64,000 nucleotides of DNA from Tissierellales bacterium (GTDB lineage: Bacteria; Bacillota; Clostridia; Tissierellales; Sedimentibacteraceae): NCBI GenBank assembly GCA_018433765.1, contig JAHDQO010000004.1:248001-312000 (forward strand), read 5' to 3'. Below, one piece after another: positions 17,325 through 25,921 of this stretch. The notes below the pieces were generated by a model. The model did not search any database. It was not told where the DNA came from and saw only the letters and a list, made by a program, of their open reading frames with translations. Position 1 is the stretch's first letter; each line of letters begins with the position of its first letter. The translations under genes were made by a program, and so were the position numbers.

Positions 17325-18089
17325 CTAAGATTCCTCACTTTTTTTCGTATTATATTTAAGCTTATCTTTTATCCTATAGGATGGACCTGTTATGTTAAAT
17401 AAATATGAATGATGAAGTAATCTATCTAGTATTGCTTTTGTTATCATCTCATCATTACCTAATATTTGTGGCCATTTTTCAAAAGTTATGTTGCTAGTTA
17501 TGATGGTTGATCTTTTTTCATATCTCATATCAACTAATTGAAAAAATAACTTTGATTCTAGTTCTGATATTTCATTAAATCCAACTTCATCAATAATTAA
17601 AAGTTTATATTTATAGTAAAGCTTTAGCTTTTTTTCAATTGTTCCTTCGTTATGTGCTTGTTTTAAGTTGTTGATTAGTTTTGAGAATTTAATAAAATAC
17701 ACACTGTTTCTTTTTATTGCAACTGCATATCCTATAGCAACTGCCAAATGACTTTTTCCTACCCCGGGATTTCCTACAAATAATACATTTGTTCCATCTT
17801 CATAAAAGTTAGAATTGATAATCGCCTGTATTTTTTCTTCCTTGATGGATGGTTGAAAAGAAAAATCGTAATCATTTATCGTTTTAACAAAAGGAAATGC
17901 AGCTACTTTGACATTATATAATTTATTGTTTTCTTCCTTTGCATCTACTTATTTATTTAGGACTTTATTTAATCCTTTTAGTTCAGCGTTTGTTATATTG
18001 TCATTGATATGTAATTCCTTTAAATAGGCATGTGCTGATTTCAATTTTAAATATTCAAGTTTATCTAAAACTTCATTAATCATTGTCAT
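17325..18089 (-). pseudogene. istB: istB-like transposition helper ATPase with an internal stop
   Basis: The frame reads continuously from ATG at 18089, overlapping the istA stop, to 17325, about 254 codons. It has Walker A GNPGVGKSH and Walker B LLIIDEVGF, the IstB/DnaC-type AAA ATPase that brings target DNA to the transposase. Codon 47 (17949-17951) is TAA, in the context KVLNK-stop-VDAKEEN. A fragment restarted downstream would lack the N-terminal region. Confidence 0.85.
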
Positions 18090-19344
18090 ATGCTATTGCC
18101 TCCATCTCTTCAAGTATTATTGTCGGTGTATTCTTATCTGGTCGTAACTGCTTTTCATAAAATAAGTTGTGATTTTCTTTTATATTTAATTTTTTATTAG
18201 TTATTTGATGATTAGTTATGATTTTACTGTTATAATAAACTTGAAGTTTGTTGTTTTTAATGATTCTTCCTACTTTTTTACCTATAAACTGTTTGGGCAC
18301 AGAATATTTGTTAGATTTGTAAGAGATTAACGATTCATTACTAACAACGACTTCTTTTAATTTTAGATAGTAATTCGCTCGAATCTCTTGATTGGGTAAT
18401 GGTTGAAGTTTTTCTTTCTCGTACTTAAAAAGAAAAACAGGCGGAAGATTTGTTCCTTGTGATATGGATTCATTATCTTCGTTATTTATTATTTCAAGTA
18501 TTCTATGAGCATCATGAACATCTTGATATGTACCACCATAATTTTTAAGTTGAGCAGGTACTTTATTCTGCGTTTCAGTTTTGCCTTTTGTTTGAGGCCT
18601 TCCTGGTATGCATGGGAATATTTCTAGGTTATAATCTTTTGCGAATTGCATAAACTTTACATTTAATTTTGCCTCATTTCCATTTCTTCTTGGTTGATCT
18701 ACGAGACATTTAATGTTATCAATCACTAATTCCTTTGGAATACCTCCTATTTCTTCAAATGAACTTGCTAGAAACGAGATAACCGTTTCATATGATGTAT
18801 CAGGAACAATTTTTCTTACATTAAATCTGCTAAATCCTAACGTAAGCGTTGCAACATGTACTGTCGTTTTATTGCCCAACGTATCAATAATAGGGACTTT
18901 TTCTTTAAGGTCAAACTGTGCTTGTTTACCTGATTCTGTCTCAAATCTTCTTATAAATACATCTCCTTTCTTAGATTTATGAAACAGTTTTGACAACTTA
19001 TCATCCATTGAGATATACCTTCTAAACGTGGAATATTAGCATTCAATGCCATTTTCACGTTTCATAAAGTTATACAAATGCTGAATATACTCAAAATCTT
19101 TGTATTCATCATTTAACAGATCAATCATTATGTTTTTAAAATCATCTAGATACTTTCCGCGAGATTTTGTTTTAGCTGGAATAAACCCGTTTAAAGCTTT
19201 TCTCACAGTTTTTCTATCAGCACCAATAGCTTTAGATAGTTTTGTTATATTCGGTTTCATAATTACACCTTTCAAATATGCTGAAGACAACATTCTTATG
19301 TCTTCTATAGATTTTAATAGTCCGTAGTTTATACTTATTTCCAT
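18076..19344 (-). pseudogene. istA: istA-like transposase with an internal stop
   Basis: The frame runs from ATG at 19344 (six bases after GAGGTG) to 18076, about 422 codons, interrupted only by TAA at 19036-19038. The N-terminal part has an HTH (ITKLSKAIGADRKTVRKAL). The second part has the DDE integrase core, including TLTLGFSRF and the region PRPQTKGKTETQN-like at IPGRPQTKGKTETQNK. Both halves are in the same frame, so a single base change inactivated it. Confidence 0.85.
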
Positions 19345-19430
19345 TTTCATCACCTCGAAATAAGTATAAACGAAAATGCACCCAAGTGGGGAATTTCTCC
19401 TGCATTTTTTTGGGTACATTTAGTTTAACA

Positions 19431-19795
19431 TTTATATTTCTCTTGCACTACCATTTTTCTTATACAATATTTATCTTATATTGTACTTATCAAAGCCTAT
19501 ACTCTATAGACTCTTATTTAAAAACTTATTTACACTCTTGGAATGTATATTAACAACCTTTTTTAATACTATTTAGATATTCAATATCTTGTTTTTTAAC
19601 TATATTTTTTTTGTAAGTTAAGTATTATTCATAAGTTTAGATATATAGAAATCAATAATAAATATACTAGTTTTGCATATTATAGAAATCAAAAGTTCAA
19701 GCAATGTTGAAATCGTTATTTTAGGCTATAATTATGATACTTAAACAAAAGAATTATATATAAATAATAAAGAATTTATTAATGACATTCTTACG
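19431..19795. other. Gap between IS21 and the decayed transposase
   Basis: A/T-rich, without a supportable gene. Contains a short inverted repeat, TACAATAT-TTATCTT-ATATTGTA, at 19463-19485. Confidence 0.4.
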
Positions 19796-20218
19796 AAACT
19801 GTTGTTAGAATTAATGGTAAGCGTTACTATCTTTTGGTACTAATAGATTTGGAAACTAGGTTCGTAATATATTTTCACCTTACTTCTTACAGGGAGGTTT
19901 CTCAAACATTTTCTTTATTTAAAGATTCAGCTCATTTTGGTGTTCGTATTGTTACTGATAGATTGCCTTCTTATAATATCCCGCTAATTCTATTTTCTAT
20001 AGTTCAAAACACATTGGTGTTGAATCTTTTAAGGATGTTATTTCCAATAACCTTATCGAATTTTTTTATGATACTCTCAAGACTTAATACAAGTCCAAGT
20101 GTGGATTTAATTCTTTAGAAAGTGCGAATAACTGTTTTTTATTATAACTTTATTCGTCCTAATTTTTCTTTGAATAACTTTCACCTGCTCAAGTTGCTGG
20201 TGGTAGATACTCAGATTA
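19796..20218 (+). pseudogene. Decayed DDE transposase (IS6-like), frameshifted
   Basis: In one frame: YETVVRINGKRYYLLVLID, ETRFVIYFHL and IVTDRLPSYN, with the first two catalytic aspartates. After a frameshift near 20005: HIGVESFKDVISNNLIEFF with the catalytic glutamate, then KCGFNSLESANN and SPAQVAGGRYSD, broken by several stops. The order is that of the rve/DDE core of IS6-like elements. The 5' part is missing. Confidence 0.75.
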
Positions 20219-20476
20219 AGATAAGTTCAAATGACTTTTAACAGCTTAAATTATTTAAACAATGATATTTAGATGTTCTTATCCTTACAGCCCATAGCTG
20301 CTGTTTTATTTTCGAGTTGTATTTGTATGCTTTATTGAGCATTTTTTAGAATTTCTATGCTTGATTACATTAATTTATTATATTTAGTTAACAGTTCTTT
20401 ACTTTATAATATAGATGCAAATATTTATAGTTAACTTATAGAGTATATGTATATATTTCTTTAATGCTTTTAGCAC
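20219..20476. other. Gap with direct repeat A, right copy
   Basis: No gene. The part 20401-20476 is the right copy of direct repeat A; the rest is A/T-rich DNA next to the decayed transposase, with a GC-rich stem near 20300 that may be that element's end. Confidence 0.5.
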
Positions 20477-20480
20477 TTAA
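20401..20480. repeat. Direct repeat A, right copy
   Basis: Matches 14042-14120. It lies at the 3' side of the small gene downstream of rlmH, as the left copy lies upstream of the cupin gene. Confidence 0.8.
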
Positions 20481-20689
20481 TCTAAATCCCCCATCATGTC
20501 TTTCATTTTTTTAAACATTTCAAGGTTTTTTATTAGTTCTTTTTTAGGTACATTATTTGGTAATTTATTTAAGTAATCATTTAATTTATTTTTATCTCCA
20601 TTTTCATATATTTCAATAATCTCTTCCATTAGTTTTTCATCCAAACTAGCAAGAAATAATTCAATTGATTCATTAAAGTAATTGTCCAT
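20477..20689 (-). CDS. Small acidic protein of unknown function
   Basis: A 70-aa helical protein, MDNYFNESIELFLASLDEKL at the start, rich in Glu, Lys and Asn, ending MKDMMGDLD. An AAAGGAAA site precedes the ATG. I do not recognise a family. It follows rlmH on the same strand. A fragment resembling its last codons occurs at about 14118-14130 in the left repeat, so it appears to predate the duplication. Confidence 0.6.
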   Translation of the reverse strand: MDNYFNESIELFLASLDEKLMEEIIEIYENGDKNKLNDYLNKLPNNVPKKELIKNLEMFKKMKDMMGDLD

Positions 20690-20787
20690 TTTTTTTCCTT
20701 TCTAAAAAATATACATCTTTATTTCTAAATTTTCTTAACAGTCATCAATGGTTCGTATAAATCAACGTTCTTTTACTTCCGTATGCT

Positions 20788-21267
20788 TTACTTATGATAA
20801 GGTTCGCCGTTAAATATCTTAAATCCTCTATAGATTTGTTCGAGAAGTATAACTTTAAATAGCTGATGAGGAAATGTCATTTTTGAGAAAGATATCATTA
20901 GATTAGCTCTATTTAAAACATCTTTAGATAATCCATTACTACCACCTATAATAAAAACAATATCAGATATACCATCTAAGCCTAGATTGGTTATTTTTTT
21001 TGAAAATTCTTCAGATGATAACTGTTTGCCTTCAATAGCCATGGCAATAACATATGAGCTGTCTTTTATATTTTTTAGTATTTTCAAGCCTTCTTTAACT
21101 TTAATTTGATTTACTTCCTTGTCTGAGAGTTTTTCAGGTGCTTTTTCATCAGGTACAGTTATTTCATTTAAAGCACAATATCTCGATAGTCTTTTTTTAT
21201 ATTCATTTATGGCATTTTTAAAGAAATTTTCTTTTATTTTTCCCACTGAAAGTATCGTTATTTTCAT
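20788..21267 (-). CDS. rlmH: 23S rRNA pseudouridine(1915) N3-methyltransferase RlmH
   Basis: A 159-aa SPOUT methyltransferase that modifies helix 69 of 23S rRNA. Family features: MKITILSVGKIK at the start, the SAM-knot IIGGSNGLS, and the conserved C-terminus KMTFPHQLFKVILLEQIYRG followed by GEPYHK. Length is standard. In staphylococci the last codons of this gene are the insertion site of SCC elements; here a second, diverged copy of those codons lies 6.6 kb away. Confidence 0.96.
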   Translation of the reverse strand: MKITILSVGKIKENFFKNAINEYKKRLSRYCALNEITVPDEKAPEKLSDKEVNQIKVKEGLKILKNIKDSSYVIAMAIEGKQLSSEEFSKKITNLGLDGISDIVFIIGGSNGLSKDVLNRANLMISFSKMTFPHQLFKVILLEQIYRGFKIFNGEPYHK

Positions 21268-21302
21268 AATTGTTGTTTTCCTTTTCTTTGAAGATAAGTG
21301 TT

Positions 21303-21923
21303 TTATTTATTTTTATAATTTGGCCCTGCTATACCTTTAAAAATCATATTTAGAAACAATTCAAATTGAATTTCAGATGTAGAAATTGAAATATTACCAT
21401 TTTTCATCCATTTAAAAAATGCTGCAAAATACATACCTAATAAGCTTTTAGCGACATTTTCAGGATTTAGTTCTCCTAATATTTCACCCTTTTTTTGTGC
21501 TTCTTCTATTAAAACGAGAAGAATATCTTCTATTTCTTTGATAGGCATAGGATAGTTCTCATCTTTAAATACAGTGAACCATATCACTCTACGAGTGAGA
21601 CGTAAAAAAGAAATACTATCTTCAGCAAAGTGTTTTAAAGCAATTTGTATCTTTTCTACTGGACTTTCTACTCCAACTAAATCAGCTTCTATTAAATATT
21701 TTATTTCTTCTATTTCATCGGCTGCAATACCGTCAAGTAAGCTTTCTTTTGTAGGAAAATAATTAAAAAATGTACTCTTAGATACATCAGCTTTTTCTGC
21801 AATTTCTCCTATTGATGTATTATCGTAATCTTTTTCTTGAAAAAGTGCTCTCGCAGCTTTTAATATTCTTGCTTTACTTTCAAGCTTTTTACGCTCACGG
21901 CGGGATAACTCTGTACTAGCCAT
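21303..21923 (-). CDS. TetR-family transcriptional regulator
   Basis: A 206-aa protein with a TetR helix-turn-helix (IGEIAEKADVSKSTFFNYFP) at about residues 35-55 and an all-helical ligand domain. AGGAGG precedes the ATG. It lies downstream of, and on the same strand as, the ferredoxin-nitroreductase gene, and could control it. The ligand is unknown. Confidence 0.92.
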   Translation of the reverse strand: MASTELSRRERKKLESKARILKAARALFQEKDYDNTSIGEIAEKADVSKSTFFNYFPTKESLLDGIAADEIEEIKYLIEADLVGVESPVEKIQIALKHFAEDSISFLRLTRRVIWFTVFKDENYPMPIKEIEDILLVLIEEAQKKGEILGELNPENVAKSLLGMYFAAFFKWMKNGNISISTSEIQFELFLNMIFKGIAGPNYKNK

Positions 21924-22010
21924 AAATTGCGCCTCCTTTTATATAAATGCATAAAATGTATCTTATAGTTATTTATAACATACTACAATTCATATTACAA
22001 CTTCAAATTG

Positions 22011-22910
22011 CTATTTTATACCCCACTTAATTTCGGGTGTTCTTTTAGGTACTCCACAGTAAAATGAATATTTGGGATAACCTAATATTATAGCTACCTG
22101 TGGTATGCATCCTGCTGGTAATTTTAGCTGCTTTCTTAATCCTGTATTATTATTTAGAGCAACTATAAAGTATCCTATTTGTCTACTTCCCAATCCCAGT
22201 TTATGAGCTGCTAACATTATGTTATAAGAAGCATATATAGAATCATCTCTGCCGAAATAAACATTAGAGGGAGTATATCCAATGAGTACTACAGGTGCAT
22301 TATAAAATATAGGGTCTTCACCATTTCTATACCTTTTATTCAAGTCAGAGAAACTAACAGCACTATGCATTGTTTCCTTATATTTTTTCTTACCTAAAAC
22401 TATATTTATAAATGGTTTATATACAGGATTATGTAAAATTTTGCTCAAGCCAAACAATACTTCAACTGTTTTTTTACTGAAATATTTTATTTCAGTATTT
22501 TTATTTAGTATTAACCAATCTACTGATTGTTTATTTTGAGAACTTGGAACCCATCGAGAAATTTCTATAAGTTTTTCTATTAATGACTTATCAACAGGTT
22601 TTGATGAAAAATTTTTAATTGATCTTCTAGATTTAAAAAGTGTAACCATTTCTTCAAGTTTAGGCTGATTTTGTTCTGAAAATTGAGGACATTTGTTTAA
22701 AGGTAACAGATTATGTTGTATTGCACCGTATCTACAAGCTGCAATACAATGTCCGCAAGCTTTACACTCCTTGTCTTGCATTATTTTTATTTGATTATCT
22801 TCAATTTTAAAAATTTCTTCATTGCATACATCTACACATGTACCGCAGCGAGAACATTTATCAGCATTTATAGATATTTTATATTTGGTATTATTATTTA
22901 TAGTAATCAT
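22011..22910 (-). CDS. Ferredoxin-nitroreductase fusion protein
   Basis: About 299 residues. Two 4Fe-4S motifs at the N-terminus (CSRCGTCVDVC and CKACGHCIAAC) are followed from about residue 75 by a nitroreductase domain, with the FMN-binding SRRSIKNF and WVPSSQNKQ. These flavoproteins of anaerobes take electrons from ferredoxin. The start is uncertain: the ATG at 22910 directly abuts AAGGAG, and a longer frame to 22961 lacks any ribosome binding site. It is separated from the aminotransferase upstream by a terminator. Confidence 0.88.
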   Translation of the reverse strand: MITINNNTKYKISINADKCSRCGTCVDVCNEEIFKIEDNQIKIMQDKECKACGHCIAACRYGAIQHNLLPLNKCPQFSEQNQPKLEEMVTLFKSRRSIKNFSSKPVDKSLIEKLIEISRWVPSSQNKQSVDWLILNKNTEIKYFSKKTVEVLFGLSKILHNPVYKPFINIVLGKKKYKETMHSAVSFSDLNKRYRNGEDPIFYNAPVVLIGYTPSNVYFGRDDSIYASYNIMLAAHKLGLGSRQIGYFIVALNNNTGLRKQLKLPAGCIPQVAIILGYPKYSFYCGVPKRTPEIKWGIK

Positions 22911-22991
22911 CTCCTTCAAAAGTAATTGTAGTATCTTATATTTTTGTTTCTTTATATACATATATGTTTGTTTTATGTATCAATGTATAAA

Positions 22992-23036
22992 AAACTTCGG
23001 AGATAAGAAGTTAATTTTTTATTTCTCCGAAGTTTA
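22992..23036 (-). terminator. Terminator of the kinase-RLP-aminotransferase operon
   Basis: AACTTCGGAGA, a 20-base loop and TCTCCGAAGTT followed by TTTT on the minus strand, just after the aminotransferase stop. Confidence 0.8.
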
Positions 23037-23045
23037 TTTACAGAT

Positions 23046-24491
23046 TTATATTTCTATATTCTCAAATACTCTCTCAAATCTTTGCAGAACATCATCTATA
23101 ATATCGTCTGTGTCAGCCATACTAGTATATATACGACTTCCTGCAAGAGTAATCATTCTTTCAGCAGTATATGCAGAACCTATCTCTTCTAGTCTATACT
23201 TACGTTTTGTAATCTGCTCTAAAAAATCAGGTTTTCTTATATCTATGAACATAAGCCCTGTTGTTTCAAGATGGCATATTGATGCTTGATTATAAACTAC
23301 GAAAGGTAGCTTATATTTATTAATAAGCTTCTTAAGTCCATCACATAATTTGTCTCCTGCTTTTGCTGCTTTGATTGCTGCATCAGTTTCTTCTATTGCT
23401 TTTAAAGTATAGTAGCCAGCAGCACAGCTTAAAGGATTAGCAGAGAGAGTTCCACCTACATATGCACGTTTTTTAGTTCCTGCAACTCCCGAAGCTAAGC
23501 AGGCCATTACATCTTCTCTACCTCCAAGTCCACCAGCTCCTGGATATCCACCAGCGACTATTTTTCCAAATACGGTAAGATCAGGTTTTATTTCGAAATA
23601 GCCTTGAGCTCCACCCATACCAAGTCTAAATCCGGTTACAACTTCATCAAATATGAGTAAAGCACCAAATTCATCACAAAGCTCACGAACCTGTTGATTA
23701 TAGTCTTTAAAAACTGGTCTAGTACCACTTTCTGGGCCTACTGGTTCAAGTAAAACAGCAGCAGTACCACCATCTTTTTCATTGTTTTTCATCATTTTTC
23801 TCAAACCTTCTATATCATTCGGAAAAACTTCTTGAGTATCAGCAAGACAAGCTTTTGGAATACCATGGGACTCAAAAGCTCCTGTTCCAGGAATATGTAT
23901 GCCATAGACAAGTTGGTCACTCCACCCGTGGTAAGCTCCTCCAACTTTTATAATTTTGTTTTTACCGGTAAAAGTTCTTGCAGTACGAATAGCGGCCATA
24001 TCCGACTCTGTACCGCTTCCCAGCATTCTAAACATATCAACTGCAGGCATATGTTTATTTATGAATTCAGCTAGCTTGAGTTCATACTCATGAAATAAAC
24101 CCGTAACAGGACCGCACTCGTTTAGAAGATTTATAACTTTTTCACGAACCGGTTTATAATTACTTCCTAACAGCGTTGGGCCTCCAGCTTGTAAAAAATC
24201 AATATACTGGTTGCCATCAATATCCCACAAATAAGCACCTTCTGCTTTATTTATAGCTAGAGGAAAAGGATGATTAAATGCAAGATTGTGCTGAACTCCA
24301 CCTGGAATATATTTTTTGGCTCTATCTGTCATCTTTTTAGATTCTTTACATTTTGTTTCAAAGTATTCATTATATTCTTTCATTTTGTTACTATTAATTT
24401 TACAAACAGGTATATTAACAAGCTCACTTAATTTTTTTAATATTTCACCTGTGTTGTGCCATTCTGATATTGCATACTTTTGGTTAACCAT
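23046..24491 (-). CDS. Class III aminotransferase, glutamate-1-semialdehyde aminomutase-like
   Basis: About 481 residues with the full PLP fold of class III enzymes. Visible are YIPGGVQHNL, GSGTESDMAAIRTARTFTGK, GGAYHGWSD, the IFDEVVTGFR aspartate and the PLP lysine in FGKIVAGGYP. It is HemL-like, but the catabolic context without other heme genes argues against tetrapyrrole synthesis. The start is at 24491 after AAAGGAG. It lies 28 bases after the RuBisCO-like gene in one operon, so it probably aminates or deaminates a product of that pathway (inference). Confidence 0.88.
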   Translation of the reverse strand: MVNQKYAISEWHNTGEILKKLSELVNIPVCKINSNKMKEYNEYFETKCKESKKMTDRAKKYIPGGVQHNLAFNHPFPLAINKAEGAYLWDIDGNQYIDFLQAGGPTLLGSNYKPVREKVINLLNECGPVTGLFHEYELKLAEFINKHMPAVDMFRMLGSGTESDMAAIRTARTFTGKNKIIKVGGAYHGWSDQLVYGIHIPGTGAFESHGIPKACLADTQEVFPNDIEGLRKMMKNNEKDGGTAAVLLEPVGPESGTRPVFKDYNQQVRELCDEFGALLIFDEVVTGFRLGMGGAQGYFEIKPDLTVFGKIVAGGYPGAGGLGGREDVMACLASGVAGTKKRAYVGGTLSANPLSCAAGYYTLKAIEETDAAIKAAKAGDKLCDGLKKLINKYKLPFVVYNQASICHLETTGLMFIDIRKPDFLEQITKRKYRLEEIGSAYTAERMITLAGSRIYTSMADTDDIIDDVLQRFERVFENIEI

Positions 24492-24519
24492 CTTTACATT
24501 CTCCTTTATCATAATATTT

Positions 24520-25833
24520 TTATTTTTTACCTACTATTGAAAAAGGATCTTTCCAAGCTGTAAGGGAAGCTGCCAATTCTTTATGTTCTTTTGCTGCTTC
24601 TTCTAAAGAAACACCAGACATTGTAGCATCTATTGCCTGTCTAAAGGCTTTGGCACCTGCTGTTGCTCCTTGTGGATGTGCATGTATTCCTCCTCCTGAG
24701 CCTATAACAATATTTGGACCTAAATCTTTAATTACTTGAGGTACATTGGCAGGTGTTATACCACCTGAAGGCATTGGGAATGTAGGTTTGATGTGGTACA
24801 TAGGGAATGATAGATTCATAGCTATTCTTGAGAATTTTTCAGGTAAAACAGTGGCTTTACCATATGGTGCAGGATGTACAACTATATCAGCACCTGCTAA
24901 ACGAGCTAATTTACCCAGCATGATATGTGAACTCATTCCATATTCAGGTGACATGTGAAGTGCGCCAGCTACATCCATATGAGCTAATATAGGAACATTT
25001 ATATTAGGGTCTTCTGCTAAAGCTTTAAGAACAGGAAGTCCAGTAGCTACAAAATTAACCATTATTGCATTACATCCTAATTCAATAGCTCTTTTTGCAT
25101 TTTCAAATACTTTAGGAATATCATCTGTAATATTTACAGTATAAAGAGTTCTTTCTCCTTTTTCTTCGTAAATTTCTTTTTCAGCTTCCATATACAGCTT
25201 TACTCTTTGCTCTACTGTATTGAAAGAAGCATTTGCAATTAACTCATCATCTTTAACTATATCTACTCCACCTAATGCAGCTTCTTTAAACAATTGCACT
25301 CCTACTTCAGGTGTATATCCTGTACATGGTTTTATCATATTATTAAGTATAGGACGTTTAGGGACTCCTAATAATTTTCTTATTCCAGCTATACCAAACT
25401 TCGGACCTTTAAATCCTTCAACATATTTTTTAGGTAGATATAAATCAATTAACTTTATTTGACCAGCTAAAGAAATATTTCCAACAACGGTTGACATCAT
25501 CATAGCTATTTGTGAACCGAAATTTACTATAGGATAAGCTATCTGGATTATATAATTTCTTATTTTAACATCTGAAGGTACTATATACTCATAATCTGGC
25601 ACTTCATATAATGCTACTACTTTTGCAACGTGTTTTTGTCTAACTTCTTCAGTTTCTCCCGGTACAGGGATCCATGTTCCTGTAGACTGTTCTACAGCCA
25701 TTGCTGGAGCTAGCTTTGCTACTGGTATATTTGCTGGAAACTTAGCGAAATAAGTACCAATCATAAAATTTTCCATGTCTATATCTTCTTTTAATGAAAT
25801 GGGCATAGATTTAACATTAATATTACTTAACAT
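24520..25833 (-). CDS. RuBisCO-like protein (form IV)
   Basis: A 437-aa member of the RuBisCO large-chain family. The metal-site motif GGVDIVKDDE (188-197) with the lysine that is carbamylated in RuBisCO is intact. The catalytic-lysine region has become MIKPCTGYTPE (Lys168 kept, the second Lys lost). GSGGGIHAHPQGATAGA near the C-terminus is the phosphate-binding loop. Loop 6 differs from true RuBisCO, so carbon fixation is not expected. Known relatives are the MtnW enolase of methionine salvage and OiaX of apionate catabolism. The cotranscribed FGGY kinase suggests that it acts on a phosphorylated sugar acid. Good AGGAGG site. Confidence 0.93.
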   Translation of the reverse strand: MLSNINVKSMPISLKEDIDMENFMIGTYFAKFPANIPVAKLAPAMAVEQSTGTWIPVPGETEEVRQKHVAKVVALYEVPDYEYIVPSDVKIRNYIIQIAYPIVNFGSQIAMMMSTVVGNISLAGQIKLIDLYLPKKYVEGFKGPKFGIAGIRKLLGVPKRPILNNMIKPCTGYTPEVGVQLFKEAALGGVDIVKDDELIANASFNTVEQRVKLYMEAEKEIYEEKGERTLYTVNITDDIPKVFENAKRAIELGCNAIMVNFVATGLPVLKALAEDPNINVPILAHMDVAGALHMSPEYGMSSHIMLGKLARLAGADIVVHPAPYGKATVLPEKFSRIAMNLSFPMYHIKPTFPMPSGGITPANVPQVIKDLGPNIVIGSGGGIHAHPQGATAGAKAFRQAIDATMSGVSLEEAAKEHKELAASLTAWKDPFSIVGKK

Positions 25834-25921
25834 ATTTTTACCTCCTAATATTTTAAATTTTTTAATATTAATTATGTTTTTGTCTTTAAAGTTAATAAAT
25901 AAGATATGTTTTTATTTTAAT

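Larger units (their letters stand above)
17294..19430 (-). mobile_element. IS21-family insertion sequence, inactive
   Basis: About 2.1 kb with the istA-istB gene pair on the minus strand. Both ends begin TGT on their outward strand, and related subterminal blocks (ATTTCCCC ... GTGCA at the left, AATTCCCC ... GTGCA at the right) are typical of IS21 ends. No clear target duplication is visible. Both genes are broken by one in-frame TAA each, so the copy cannot move by itself. Confidence 0.8.

Noticed and set aside
17294-19430. Target-site duplication of the IS21 copy
   Set aside because: Flanks read ATAAA and TTTAT, which are complementary, not direct repeats, so no duplication can be claimed.
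23046-24491. Heme biosynthesis glutamate-1-semialdehyde aminomutase (hemL)
   Set aside because: Fold and motifs fit, but the operon contains a sugar kinase and RuBisCO-like protein and no other tetrapyrrole genes.
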